Origin: Opisthocomus hoazin
Lineage: Eukaryota > Chordata > Aves > Opisthocomiformes > Opisthocomidae
Direction: 5' to 3'
DNA: 64,000 nucleotides
Assembly: GCF_030867145.1 (NCBI RefSeq)
Contig: NC_134421.1
Span: forward strand, 30,573,979-30,637,978
The notes beneath the pieces were generated by a model. That model was given only the letters and a program-made list of their open reading frames with translations, ran no database searches and was not told the DNA's origin. The stretch's first letter is position 1, and every line of letters starts with the position of its first letter. Shown piece by piece: positions 39,901-50,964 of this stretch. Both the position numbers and the translations under genes were made by a program.

Positions 39901-42900
39901 ATCCCTTGGACAAGATGGAAAAGCTCAGCATTAGTAAATAATCCTTCTAAAATAAAGACTTTTCTTTTGAAGTCCTCAAATACCAGGAGGGATGTGAGAA
40001 GTTTAGCTGGACAACCTGTGGGTGTCATGTTCAGCTCAAACATGTTATTTGTTGGAGTCGCAGAGATTTTTCTGAGTGTTACATTTTTAAGGTGATCAAT
40101 ATGTGTCCTCTTGTGATCATGTGCACTCATGTGCCTCTTGCCCCCAAGTGTTTGTCTTTACCCCATGTAGAGGTAGTTGCCTCTGCTGGGCAAGCTGATG
40201 ATGTAATCACTCCCTAACCCGTTTCCATCAGAATGAGGTAGGTGAGCTTAAGCCTGCACAGCTAAGATGGATGAGCAGCTAAGATATGAAGAAGCAGTGA
40301 GAAGCAGGTGGGAGCAGACCCAGCAGGCTTCATAGGAGGTGACTGAAGTCCATCCCAATTTGATTTTACCCACCTCGTCTATGAAAGCTGTGGTGATACT
40401 CTGGAATGGAATTATCATGTAAATATGTACTGTATGCATTGTAAATGTGACTGTCTGGACTATTTCTACCCTTTCTTGTTAGCAAAGGTACGAAGACTAT
40501 ATGATATTGCCAATGTTCTCACCAGCCTAGGCTTGATCAAAAAAGTTCATGTAACAGAGGAACGAGGACGCAAACCAGCCTTCAAGTGGATTGGGCCTGT
40601 GGAATTCCCTGGTAAGAATGGTAACTCGTGTAGCTCGCATCTCCTTTCTTTTAGTTTTGATAATCCTGTCCCAAGTGGTAATATAGGCTATTTTCTGTGT
40701 GTAAAGAATGGCTCAGCATTCATTGTGCACCCTGTAACTATTAACTGCAGGCCAGCTCAACATTTGCCCTTGTTAGACTTTGTGCTGAAGGGCTGGAGCT
40801 GTGGAGGGATGTTGAAGGATACTGTGTCTTGCTGGTATTTTTACACCAACTTACATAACTGTAGGAATAACTGTATGAATTGTAGAGCAGTGGCAGATTA
40901 TGCCTACATCTCCAAATCTGGGTCCACAGCTTTTCTGGATTGCAAAATCTCGGTAATTCTGTCATAACTAGACAGTTAATTACTGTCTTCGTGAGGGGAC
41001 TTGCCAAGGTATAGCAGGGCTGTTTCTTGCACGTGTCCCTTGAACAAAAGGGTTGTCTGCAAAAAAGGAGGCGGTGGGCCAGAGCATCTCTGTAAGCTGC
41101 TGATTCTTGGCTAAAAGCCAGAGCAAAGGGAAGCCCTTTGCTAATGTATTTGGGTCAGGCCAGTGCCAGGACCAAGTAAAAGTGAAGGATAGTATTAATT
41201 CCTTCTTAGTACCCTTTCTCCTCCTGGGTGCGCACACTAGAGTGTAGCTGCTGCTGCAGCTGCCATGGAATGGAAAGGATGGAAGCCCTGATCTTATCTG
41301 TCGGTGCTTACTGAGCTTAGGTCTGCTTCAGTGTTGTGGGATTTGGGATGGTAGAAAGGTTACCTCTTCTCTTGCGGCCAAGTTTGGTAACATGGCAGAA
41401 GTCTAAATGATGAGCTGTGTTCTCTGAAGGACTGTTGTACATAATTATGTTCCTACAGATGAGCCGAGAGGGCATAACCCGACATCTGATCCCCTGCCAG
41501 GAACACAGAGAGGAGCCTGTGCCCCGTATCAGATCTGTGCTACCGGAAAGCAAAGGTTTACACGTCACGCTTCATTTAATGGCGCACAGCCTTGTGAGGG
41601 GACCAGAAGGAAGGTCAATTCTGAGCCCAACAGCCCACATCAAGAGAGGCAAGGTAACTACTAAGGAAGCATGTTCTTTTGTATGCCACTGGAGCTGCAC
41701 AAATGTGGGCCCAGCAGTCTAAGGCACTTGGCTGAGTGAATCAGCCTAACTAAATATGTGAATTATCCTTGGGAGGTGCCTATACTTCTACTGTCCATAA
41801 GATGAGACTTCTATTTTGGACCTTCCAGTCAAGTGCCTAAAGTTAGATGGGCCATACTGCCTTAAATCTGCAGTTTGTTTCCTGCTAAATATTTCTGTTC
41901 TCTGCTAACTGCAACCATACTGCAGTTACTTCTGTTAAAATTTGGTTAAAATCTTTATAGTGATATTAGGAACCATAAGATAAAGCAAGCTTTCATGGCT
42001 AAAGAATCTTTCTTTATCTGCACCAAATTTTAACAGAAGAAACTGCAGTAACAATCTAAGGGATTTACAGTAACAATTTACAGTAACAATCTAATGGATA
42101 GCTGTTAAAACAGATAAAGTAGTTACGGGGCTTTTCACTGTTCCCTGTTATAGGAAATGAAGATGTCAAGCACCTCTCTGGTGGGACTGAGAGTTCTGAG
42201 TGTCTTGCACATCGTGGCTTTAGGTCATTAGTGAATATTACAAAAATGTGTCAGGATAGAAAAATTGTTTCAATTACCTTATATGGCCAGGATCAAAATA
42301 TGCTTGGAAAACCTACCTGTTAATAATTAAATTTTCCTTTGTTCTTTCAGCCTGTATTGTGAGTTCAGATGAATACTGCTCCAAAATGATAAATCTAGCA
42401 GCTGTCTGCAGGCAGAAAATAGAAGAAGATACTAGGTAGGTTGGTCTTAACTCCTGTCCAGTTTCAGCTTTATGCTTGTCATGTTCAGTTCAAGGCTAGA
42501 TTCCATTGAAGGGACTGAGACAGAAAATTGCCTGAGAGTCTCATTATTGTTATTTTAATGCTGATAGGTCTCAGCGTGGCTTTCTGGGGTCTTTTTTTCA
42601 TGCCTAAGTTATACCCACCTGTACTTGTACCATTGTTGTCCTTTAGCTTAAGTAGTTCTTCATCTCATGTGTGTTTATAGAGGTCATCCCTGACTCCTTT
42701 GACCTGTTGTCTAGGTAGGCTGAGCAAATCACGATTCCACGGAAGAGCCTCTCTGTCGTATCAGTGGGTCTTCTCTACACCTATCCTAATTTCAATTAAT
42801 TTGTGAATGATTGACTCTGGTCAAGTGTAACTGAAATCATTATTGTTCTAACAAAAAAATGATAAGTCTGCGTCTGTGTAATTAGAAATAATAAAATGTG

Positions 42901-45900
42901 ACCCTCCTCATAAACTGTGTAAATGTAGTGATTTGGGGGGGTGATTTTTTTCCGCATTTATGTCTAACAATGTACGTGTTTGCTTTGAAGGATAAAATAA
43001 AGGCTTCATTTTGGAATAAATGTTTTTTCTCTTTTTATTACTTTTTTTTTAGGAATAAAGCTTGTGCCACAGAAACGATATTAAATTCAGCAAGGAACCC
43101 AAGCATAACCTCACCTCTCTCCCTTCTTCCGGTTCCTGGGGACTCTGATTTTCGTGTTAACCCTTTGCCTCAAGCAGTTTTCCCTGTGGTTCAGGCAGAA
43201 GTGCCAAGCCTCTTGCTACCAAACGGCATCAGCAGCCAAGCTCTACATCCTTCCATGCCAGCAGCCTCCAAAACAGAAAATGGAAAACCTACGCTGCTCC
43301 CCAACCAACCCTTCCTGTGCTTCCCCTCTTCTTCCCTTTTTATGTTGTGTGGTGGTCTTCAGGAAGATAACTTGAGGGAGACCCTGCCCACCACAGGAGA
43401 CATGGGAAACAGGAGGGCTGAAGCTCAGGCCACTGTACCTCCAGCTGCCTGCCAGAAACGCAACTCCCACAAGTGCGCATCGCCCTCTGCACCTGTAGAT
43501 GAGGAGGAGCCAGCTGCTAAAAAGCAGACCATGGAACAGAGTGATGTGCCCCTCTCACTTGTAGTACCCAAGGTAAAGACATGAATTTCATTATCACTTA
43601 GGCTTCCTGTTGGCAAGGAAAGACTTTTGCCCAAGACAGTGTTTTCAGAAGTGAAAGTTCATTACGCCACTCTTGTTACAGATACAAATGCTGCCTCCGA
43701 CATGTTAAAAAGATTGTAAGGGTGCTGTGCCAGGAAGTATAGGCATTAACTGGGAGATGTTTTCATAGTGCTGGGGGAAAATGGACCGTGACTGTTTTGC
43801 ATAGTGAAGCGAAAGTCAGCTCTTATTTGTAATCAGCGTCCTGATCATTGTCTTCAACAAAACAGCCTGCCAGAGGGGAAGAAGTCAGTATGACTATTAC
43901 TCCTCATCTTCCCCTGTTGGCTTGGGCTTTTCCAGACAGCAGCAGCATTGCTTACTCCACTGAGCCGGAGCTACAGCAGTGCGATTTGTACTTTCCCCTT
44001 ATTCTCCAGCCTGAGTCCCTCTGTCTCATGCCCAGTGTTGCCCACAGCAGGCTGGTGAGGGAGGAGATGATGGTGAGAGTGAAGTGCATCTATCTCACAG
44101 TTTTCTTAACTACTTAAAATGAGTGTCAGGCTCGAGGTCATAACAGTGTTTGAATATAAGCCATTTGAAACAGGGGCTTTTCCTTATCTATAAAGAGAAA
44201 TGAATCCCCAAGCTCAGGTATTTCTTACCTAGTGTCTCCAAGTACTGAAAGTGAATTACAGCACAGGGCTTAGACATCGCTAATATTGCTCTTCAAACCC
44301 TCAAACAAAATTGGTGACTTGCTAACAAATTTTGTGTTGCCCCGTTGCACAGGTGCACATTTTACTCTCTAGCTGAGGAAAGTGCATGAGAGACATTGCA
44401 CTGTGTTATTTCAGTTTGGACTCATCATTGCCTCTTTTGTTTTTGATTAGAAGCCTTCTGAGTCACCCAAGGCAGAATCTGTCCCTGGAAGTGGCTGTAG
44501 ATCTGCTGAACATCAAGAAGGTTTTCATCTTGACCTCGCAAGTTCTGCTGCTCTAGAGTCTGCAGACAAGGAGTCTACAAAGCCTTTAGATTCTCAGGAG
44601 CAAGAAAAATGGTCTCAGAATAAAGACCCTGATGAACCCTCTCCAGGAAAAGAGCACACCTCTAAAGAAAAAGCCAATCAACCTTTCCTACCACAGTATC
44701 TTTATGTTCAGCCTACTGCTGGTAAGGACAGCCGTGAGATCTAGAGTCGCTCAAACTTCTGCATCTGTTCACTGAGCTTTTCAGATAGGGAGACCTACGC
44801 ATAGATGAACAAGTCTGTATTTGGCACAAAAACTGTCAGCTGTTCTCTGTAGTAGTTTAATAGTTCTGAATTCTCTTGACTCCAGATGAACTATTGCTTC
44901 AGTGAAAATACAGGCATTTTTCTGAGGTACCCAAACTTTAATAGACATGAATAATGTGGGGTTTGCATTCTTGTTTTATGTGCAGCAAAAAAGATACCTG
45001 TGGAGCATTCAAAACTCAGAGGAGCTGGAAGTCTATGTCTGGCAGTAAGATGGCCAGAATAGTGCAACAGCATCCCCCTGAGTGGGTAAATTTAGTCTTC
45101 TACGAACTTTGTACTGTCTTGTCACCTGCATCATCAGGATAACTCCACAAAAACTGAGGCACTGGGAGTGTAGCCAGGCCTGCTGATAGGACACAGTAGG
45201 GATGGGGAGGAAGTAGCTGAAAACACTGCAAAAGGATTTCGTGTCCACTGTTTTCCATGCCTGTGTTTGTGTGGAGTGGAAGAGTGTTTTGTGGGAACAG
45301 GATACATGTGGCAGATTTCCGTGACTGCTGCTTTAGTATTTGATTCACTGGTAGCACAGAGTGGGGTCTATAGGACTTCACTTACAGGATGGAGGTGCTC
45401 AGTTTGAAAATGTTGATCCCGTTGTCTTGCAAGGTCAGACAAACTGGGAACTGGAGCAGCTTGTGTTTCAAAACAGTGTTTCATCAGCCATTCTCAGGAA
45501 AATCATTGCCTATGGGGTATATCTTTGTGGATGTTTCCCTTTTTTTTTTTTTGTCATTAAAAGAAATGCATGTGTTTGCGTATAGCAGAGAATATGATTT
45601 CTGTTAGTGAAAAAAAGAGTTTGTTTAGCCAAGAAGTTGCTTGTAACTGAAGTTAGAAGCAGAAACCAGCAAGGTGTGTGGTTGGTACTTAACACGAACA
45701 AAGCAAATGGATGCCGATATAGTGAACAGGCAGTAGGGGGGGAGATGGAGGAAGGTAAAAAAAGGGAGCTTGACAGAAGAGTCACAGGTTTGTGATAGTT
45801 TGCTTCCTTCTTTTTTCTGTCAGTTTTCTTCTTGGGCAGTCTGTCTCTTTCTTTGTTGTCATCCCTCTGTACCATTCTAGATGAAGTTATAACAGCTTAA

Positions 45901-47897
45901 TTCCAATTTGTCAACTGTATTAACACCTTGCCTTTTCTCTCTTTGGTTTAGGATTAAGCAGTTTTAATTTCCTGTTCTCTGCAAACCAAGCCCCTGGTGC
46001 TATCAGCCTGGCTGCGAGCCAGTTACCTTCTCTGAGCGTCCCCTGTGTTGTGGTGCCATCAGCAGCCTTGGCTTCCTTCCCTCTCGTCTGTTCTCCCGCA
46101 GTCACCAGTGCTCTTTCCCCAGTTCCCGATGGCTCCTTCTCAGCTGCCACCTCCATGAATTTCAGTATGTCCGGCCTGGCATCAACGATGCCTGTTTTCA
46201 TAGGCACCACAGCAGTGGTTACCCCCAAGGTCTCACCTGTGCCTTCAGTGGAACCCCAGCAACCAGCTCACCCCGCTGTGCACCTGAGTCCCGTGCTTGC
46301 AAGGTCCTGCGGCGCTGTTAAGCTGGACTCCCCCGTGTGCGTGGGGCACCCAGTGACCCTTCTGAAGCTGCAGCAGGTAAGGCTGGAAGGTGGCTGAGTG
46401 GCAATGAAACGGCCGTGCCGGGTCGCTGGGACTGAGGGCAGCTTGCGCTGCGGGCTGGTGCTGGTGTGTCTGAGTGGTGAGCTGGCGTGCTGGCAGCTGG
46501 CGTCTCCCGCTTGGTTTGCATGTCCATCTGTGGCGGTGGCAGGGCTGGGGGGACAGTGTTAGAGCCAGAGCCGAGCATAGCACGTCTATCCCTGAATGGT
46601 GAAGTGGTAAGTTTTATAAATCTGATGGGAATTTTAAAATCATAATAATCTTCGTCTTTTAAAATCTTCTAGAAATATAGAAAAAAATGAGTTGCAGGGG
46701 TTTTTTCCCCAGAAATCCAAGTCAATATTTTTTCCCCATTTGACACTACCATTGTAAGCGTGTTATGCAAGGGCTACAGAAACACGTTAGGTGGACAGGA
46801 GGATTGTCATAATTCAGGAGTCAACTGGCTGCAACATTGGCTCAGGTAGCAGTGTCCTGGGTTACCTCCTCACCCCTGTCCTGATCTCTGTTCAGCGTCA
46901 GAACGGAGGGAAAACAACAATCCTTTTGGATTTTGTTGATCTTTTTATAACTATATTTTTCAAAACTCTAGCATAGAAACAGACTTAGCAAGTTAGAAAA
47001 AAAGAAATTTAAAAGTGAAGGACTCATTTGTCTGAAGTACAATGAGTGACCTGAAACACTCATGTCACGCTGTGTTACCTGGGTCTTTACAACTATTAGC
47101 AGTGACATCTTTGCACAGCTTTAGCTTACATTCTTAAATCTGTGATTTGTTTTCCTGTTGTCTAATACAGTGACAAACAAAATGAACTTTCGAAAGCTTT
47201 ATGGATGTTACTTTATCTTGTTTGAGCTTTAGAAAAAGTCTGCAATAGAGACTGGCTGGTAGCCAGTATGGTTACAGGTGCTAATATTATAGGTTACAGC
47301 AGAGTGGCACTTAAAAGAGAAGTTGCCAGGGTTTTGGAGACTAATGTTTGATTTATTTTGATGCTAGCAAATAACAAAAGTGAGTAAAACATCAAAGAAG
47401 GGAAAGAGCCATTTAAGCTAAAGGACAGGTCTGGCATAAGAATGAATGAGTATGAACTAGTCATGAGTACATTTAAGTTGGAAATGAGATAGAGGCTTTC
47501 AGCTTCCAGCAATGATGAAGTACTGGCAGACAGCTCTAGAACAAAAAGCAGGGGCAAAGCCATAGCTTTTCTTGTGGGCCTTCTGAAAGGGTGTGTGACG
47601 TGGTTCCCTATAGCAGCAGGGCACAGGCCTTAATGTCTACAAGCTGTCTTCTGTTTGCGTGCTTGCGTGTAGGCTTTGAGAAAATCCTGCTGAATCACTT
47701 TGGTTTTGTTTCACAAATAGCCTTCGTCGGCTCCCCTCACTCCCAAGAGCATTCGTCCTGCACGTCATGAGGCATTTTTCAAAACTCCTGGAAGTCTTGG
47801 AGACCCTGTTTCATGGAAGAAAAATGAAGGCAACCAGACCAGAAATGCCAGCTCTGTGCAGAGGAGACTGGAAATCTCTAGTACCAGCCCTGACTAA
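30906..47897 (+). CDS. E2F7: E2F7, atypical E2F transcriptional repressor (12 coding exons)
   Basis: The coding exons are 30906-30986, 33480-33755, 35745-35913, 38371-38655, 39298-39456, 40483-40611, 41459-41653, 42351-42435, 43053-43572, 44451-44721, 45952-46376 and 47721-47897. They total 2772 bases, or 923 residues and a TAA stop. All introns are GT-AG and all phases join. The order is: KEN box at residues 27-29, CtBP-type motif PVDLS at 46-50, first DNA-binding domain at about 135-208 (RRIYD at 180-184), second DNA-binding domain at about 275-362 (RRLYD at 327-331), then a long Pro/Ser-rich tail. Two winged-helix domains and no DP-dimerisation or Rb-binding region are the hallmark of E2F7/E2F8. 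The strong match to human E2F7 in exon 3 and in the tail separates it from E2F8. The protein acts in the nucleus, repressing E2F targets in S/G2 and after DNA damage. Confidence 0.97.
32100..32123. repeat. A11-G13 purine tract in E2F7 intron 2
   Basis: Eleven A are followed directly by thirteen G. The G run could be polymorphic or badly sequenced, and on the RNA it could form G-rich structure. Confidence 0.9.
33480..33755 (+). CDS. E2F7: E2F7 exon 3 (residues 28-119)
   Basis: The acceptor is TTTTAATAG and the donor TTACAG/GTGAGA, phase 0 at both ends. It encodes the highly conserved N-terminal block: the rest of the KEN box, [19 protein letters not shown] with the CtBP-binding consensus PxDLS, and NPITPVK. 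E2F7 is reported to recruit the corepressor CtBP; linking that to this motif is inference. Confidence 0.96.
35745..35913 (+). CDS. E2F7: E2F7 exon 4 (residues 120-176), start of DNA-binding domain 1
   Basis: The acceptor follows a run of T and AACAG; the donor is CTTG/GTATGT, phase 1. It encodes [20 protein letters not shown] and the [13 protein letters not shown] helix region, the first half of winged-helix domain 1. Confidence 0.97.
38371..38655 (+). CDS. E2F7: E2F7 exon 5 (residues 176-271), end of DNA-binding domain 1 and linker
   Basis: Acceptor CGAAAACAG, donor CCTCTG/GTAAGA, phase 1. It carries the DNA-contacting motif [19 protein letters not shown] and ends domain 1 at YCWHGRH. The linker with KFGERKK and LLDFSE matches human E2F7. 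Confidence 0.97.
39298..39456 (+). CDS. E2F7: E2F7 exon 6 (residues 271-324), start of DNA-binding domain 2
   Basis: Acceptor TAACACAG, donor TTTAAAA/GTAAGC, phase 1. It encodes [20 protein letters not shown] and [14 protein letters not shown], the first half of the second winged helix. The second domain replaces the DP partner, so the protein contacts both halves of an E2F site by itself. Confidence 0.97.
40483..40611 (+). CDS. E2F7: E2F7 exon 7 (residues 324-367), end of DNA-binding domain 2
   Basis: Acceptor CTTGTTAG, donor TTCCCTG/GTAAGA, phase 1. It encodes [20 protein letters not shown], containing the second RRxYD motif, and [12 protein letters not shown], which closes domain 2. Confidence 0.97.
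41459..41653 (+). CDS. E2F7: E2F7 exon 8 (residues 367-432)
   Basis: Acceptor TTCCTACAG, donor AGGCAAG/GTAACT, phase 1. It is less conserved than the binding domains, but YQIC, RHASFN and [14 protein letters not shown] align with human E2F7. The Ser in KVNSEP (residue 421) corresponds to a human serine that I recall as a Chk1 / 14-3-3 site. That correspondence is by alignment only. Confidence 0.93.
41918..42050. repeat. Inverted repeat in E2F7 intron 8
   Basis: The left arm 41918-41946 and right arm 42022-42050 are 29 bases each and match as reverse complements at 28 of 29 positions. The loop is 75 bases. Three copies of CAGTAACAATYTA (42046-42059, 42068-42080, 42081-42094) begin at the end of the right arm. 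It could be a foldback or MITE-like remnant, or an RNA hairpin in the intron. Confidence 0.85.
42351..42435 (+). CDS. E2F7: E2F7 exon 9 (residues 432-460)
   Basis: Acceptor TTCTTTCAG, donor ACTAG/GTAGGT, phase 2. This short exon encodes the segment with [12 protein letters not shown], which aligns with LAAVYRQKIEDN in human E2F7. Confidence 0.93.
43053..43572 (+). CDS. E2F7: E2F7 exon 10 (residues 460-633)
   Basis: The acceptor is a run of T followed by TAG; the donor is CCCAAG/GTAAAG, phase 0. It is the largest coding exon. It encodes a Pro/Ser/Leu-rich region with [13 protein letters not shown] and [10 protein letters not shown], ending PLSLVVPK (human PLSLVMPK). The basic cluster PAAKKQ could contribute to nuclear localisation (inference). 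Confidence 0.95.
44451..44721 (+). CDS. E2F7: E2F7 exon 11 (residues 634-724)
   Basis: Acceptor TTTTGATTAG, donor CTGCTG/GTAAGG, phase 1. It starts KPSES like human KPSDS. It is rich in Ser, Glu and Lys and poorly conserved in the middle, then returns to homology at FLPQYLYVQ. Where human E2F7 has a second KEN triplet, this exon has Lys-Glu-His (44649-44657). Confidence 0.93.
45952..46376 (+). CDS. E2F7: E2F7 exon 12 (residues 724-865)
   Basis: Acceptor TTGGTTTAG, donor CAGCAG/GTAAGG, phase 0. It encodes a hydrophobic, Ala/Ser/Pro-rich region with [25 protein letters not shown] and [12 protein letters not shown], which aligns with human VYVGHPVSVVKL. It is more GC-rich than neighbouring exons. 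Confidence 0.94.
47721..47897 (+). CDS. E2F7: E2F7 exon 13, C terminus (residues 866-923)
   Basis: The acceptor is TTTCACAAATAG. It encodes [20 protein letters not shown] and SVQRRLEIS, and stops at TAA 47895-47897. The TPKSI...[12 protein letters not shown] block and the QRRLEI end match human E2F7 closely, confirming the gene's end. Confidence 0.96.
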   Translation, partial: PSSAPLTPKSIRPARHEAFFKTPGSLGDPVSWKKNEGNQTRNASSVQRRLEISSTSPD

Positions 47898-50800
47898 GTC
47901 CACTTGTTGCAAAGGATGGGCTGACTGTCCTAGGACCCTGTATCGATTACAAGAGAACAAGCTCTCACCTGACAAGAGGAGCGCGTTGAAATGTCATCCC
48001 TTTTGGCATGCTTCCCCACTATCTGTTCAGCCACCGGTTCTGTTAACCACCTTCTTCACAAATCATCCTTGGTACTGAAAACCTTTTACGGAATTGTTCC
48101 TTCAGTACTGATTTGAGTTCTGGTGCTGTGCTTCATATGGCCTTGTGGGCATCTAATTTCATTTGTGGTTTTAATTTGGAAAAATCTCTCTGTTGCTGTG
48201 AGGAGAAGCAAACAGATTTTCTTGGAGTCCCCAGGGGTTCTTTATTCATGGTTTTAACTGAGATGTTTAGCACTTATCTGGGGCAAGCGGTTTTTTGGCA
48301 TGTACTCTACTTAACCCTGAGTAAATCTGTGGTGAAAACGACAAATTTTTGCAGTTGTGAGAGCAACTGTTTCCTTGGTTCCAATCATCTGTCAAATCCC
48401 ACCTTCACAGTGTAGCTTCTTGCTATTTGTTTTGCACATTGGAGTGGGTTTTAGTGCAAAAAAACTTTTTTTGCAGCTTCAGAGTAACAGATTTTCTCAG
48501 GGTAGGATTACTTGAATGTCAGTTTGTTGTTGTACAATTTGCCCAGCACTTGTGGTTAGAAAAACCTAATAATAACTTAACACAATATGATTGAACGTAT
48601 AAATGTGAAAAATATTAAGACCAAAATAACTGTGAATGTTAACATTTTTATAATTGTGTTAATGAACTGTGTTAGTCCTTGGGTTTTTTTTTCGTTTACT
48701 CTGAGCAAAATGTACAAGTTAGGTGTAAAGAATATGAAACTTGATTCTTTTAATCAGTTTGACAAAGTAATTTGGGAGTGACAAGCCACTGAGAAGGCTG
48801 TGCTAAGATTTCATCTCCCTTTTAAATGTGTAGTCTAGACTTCATGACCAAGGAACACTGGTAGGTCATGAACCACATGATTAGATTCAGTCTAACCTGA
48901 ATCTACTTAAGTGCCTACTGAGCGGTTTACGTAAGTCTACTTAAGGGGTGTGTACTTAAGTGCCTAACTCTTCACCTACAGGAATTTCATAACTGGTTAA
49001 TAGTGCATTTGAGCGTACTTGGAAGACAAGGGAGATCTTATCTTTTGGCACATATCTATCTAAACCATAAAAAAGAAGCTGAAAAGAGCAGGAGCCATGA
49101 ATTTTGGAAGTGGGAAAAAAATGATCTGTGTTCCTTAGGAGAAGATAAGGAGGAAGAAAAGTCTAACAGTCACCATCCAGAGTCCTCAAATAATGCATGG
49201 TGCTATTAATAATATAGGACATAATTTTAAGAGTTAACGCTCTTAAGCTTGGGTATGTTTTCACTGGTGTAGCAACCTGCAATTAAATTTGTGCAGTTTC
49301 CTGTTTAAAAGACAGAAAGCGTTGCTGTTGACATCACGTTACTCTGGACTTTTAGCAAATGTGAGGCCAGCGCTGTCAGCTCTCCTCTCACTGGCACTGG
49401 TACTGGTCCTCCGCGGGCAGGGCGACACGCTGTCGGATGGGCTGCTCCGTTGGGTAAGGGAGGCTGGGACTTCGGGGGCTGGGGACTGGATGAGGTTTTT
49501 TATTTTTCTAATGAAATGTATTATGAAAATGGACTTTAAGAAAGAATTTTAGTGAAGCTGGGAGCTTGAGTAATGTGGCCTTATCTTAGAACGGACCGAT
49601 AACAGCCTTATGAGGAGGGCTGATTAGCCCTCGTTGAAAGAAAATCTGTAGTAGAATTATCACAGGAAATTTCACGGGTGGTAAAGAGAAATCTTCAGAC
49701 TGCTAAATTTTAAGGTTGGTTGGTTGTTTTTTTTAATTACACTACAGTTGTGAAAGTTTACAATTTTTGCTTCTGAATTGTTTATTCTTATACACCCACT
49801 TAAATTAATTCCACTTTGGAAAGCAAAGTGTGATTGACATGGTGCTGCCCCTGCACTTTGCTGCTGTTGGGGCTGGAAGGAGGCTGCTAGGGTTCAGGAT
49901 GACGCGGTGGAGGTTGATTCTCCAAACCTTGTCTTTTCTCTTCTCCTCTAGCACGGTGCAGCCTTTTAGAGAAATGGCAGCTGGGAGCAGACAGGAGGAC
50001 CAGAGCTAATGTCGGCCCTGCGCTCCAGGGGAAGCGTCGTCGCAAAAATTGCCTCGCTTTGTCAATAATGTTGTTCTGTGCCATAACTAACCTAACTATA
50101 CTTGAAAACGCAGGGAGTGAAAATGGAGCTTCAGTTTTCCAATTTCTGCTTCCAGTTTTGAGCTTCCTTAAATGCAGCAGGTCTGGAAATGAGGATCGGC
50201 TCCCTCACCATCAAAGCGGTTTGATGGGTCATGGCTGCACAAGCAGATGTGGGCCTGGGAGAGGGAGCTGATATGCTGTCTTGTTTTTGTCAATGCAAAA
50301 TTCTCACTAAAATAGGAGTGGGACCACCGAAGCAGCCAGGCGGCGAAGGGATCAGTGCTACTTGCAGCGCCTGAGCTGCTGAACTAGACCGGCGAGGGGG
50401 AAGGGCTGGTTGTCAAGAGGGAATGAGTTTACCCTTCCTATCTTTGCCTTCGCAGAAAGCTAAGAAGTAAAATAAACTAGGAACAACTCATCAGCAAAGC
50501 AGCTTTGGAGAAGCAGAATTTGTATTTGCACTGAGGCGAAGTGCATACCCAGGATGTTCTGCAGGCTTTGTGGAACCTTTCTGTCCCCAGGCAGTTGCTG
50601 AGGAGGGTGAGCGTATAACTTATACTTGAATCTACCTGCCACGTTTACATTTCTGATTGTCTTTTGTAAATTGGTGCTATTTCTGTATTTAAAAAGCTGT
50701 ATTTTTAATATAAAGCTGCTTCCAGTTTGTATCTTTGCACTGCTAGTTTGACATAGATATTAATTTTATTGCTGTTTATAACTGTTCTTCAGTGATTAGA

Positions 50801-50960
50801 CGTCCTGCTTTTCCTGCTCTCTAGCCATCTTTTTAGCTGTCTGCGTATCGCTTTACTCCAATCACACTGTTGGGTTGAATATTTTTTTTTTTAATACTAT
50901 CTTTTAGCAAAATATTAAACTTCTACAGAATAAAAATGGAATTAAAACCAAGACTGAGTC
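47898..50960 (+). other. E2F7: Probable E2F7 3' UTR
   Basis: About 3 kb of AT-rich sequence without a convincing gene runs from the stop codon to a tight cluster of poly(A) signals. Human E2F7 also has a long 3' UTR of similar size. It contains overlapping seed matches for the miR-17 and miR-15/16 families (49853-49865) and three TACTTAAG repeats (48903-48966). An earlier AATAAA at 50471-50476 could give a slightly shorter form. Confidence 0.6.
50914..50946 (+). terminator. E2F7: Poly(A) signal cluster, likely end of E2F7 mRNA
   Basis: ATTAAA at 50914-50919, AATAAA at 50929-50934 and ATTAAA at 50941-50946 lie within 33 bases. They are followed by a GT-containing stretch (GAGTCTGTGATTTCAG) that could serve as the downstream element. 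This is the best candidate for the cleavage site, at about 50950-50965. Confidence 0.55.
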
Positions 50961-50964
50961 TGTG

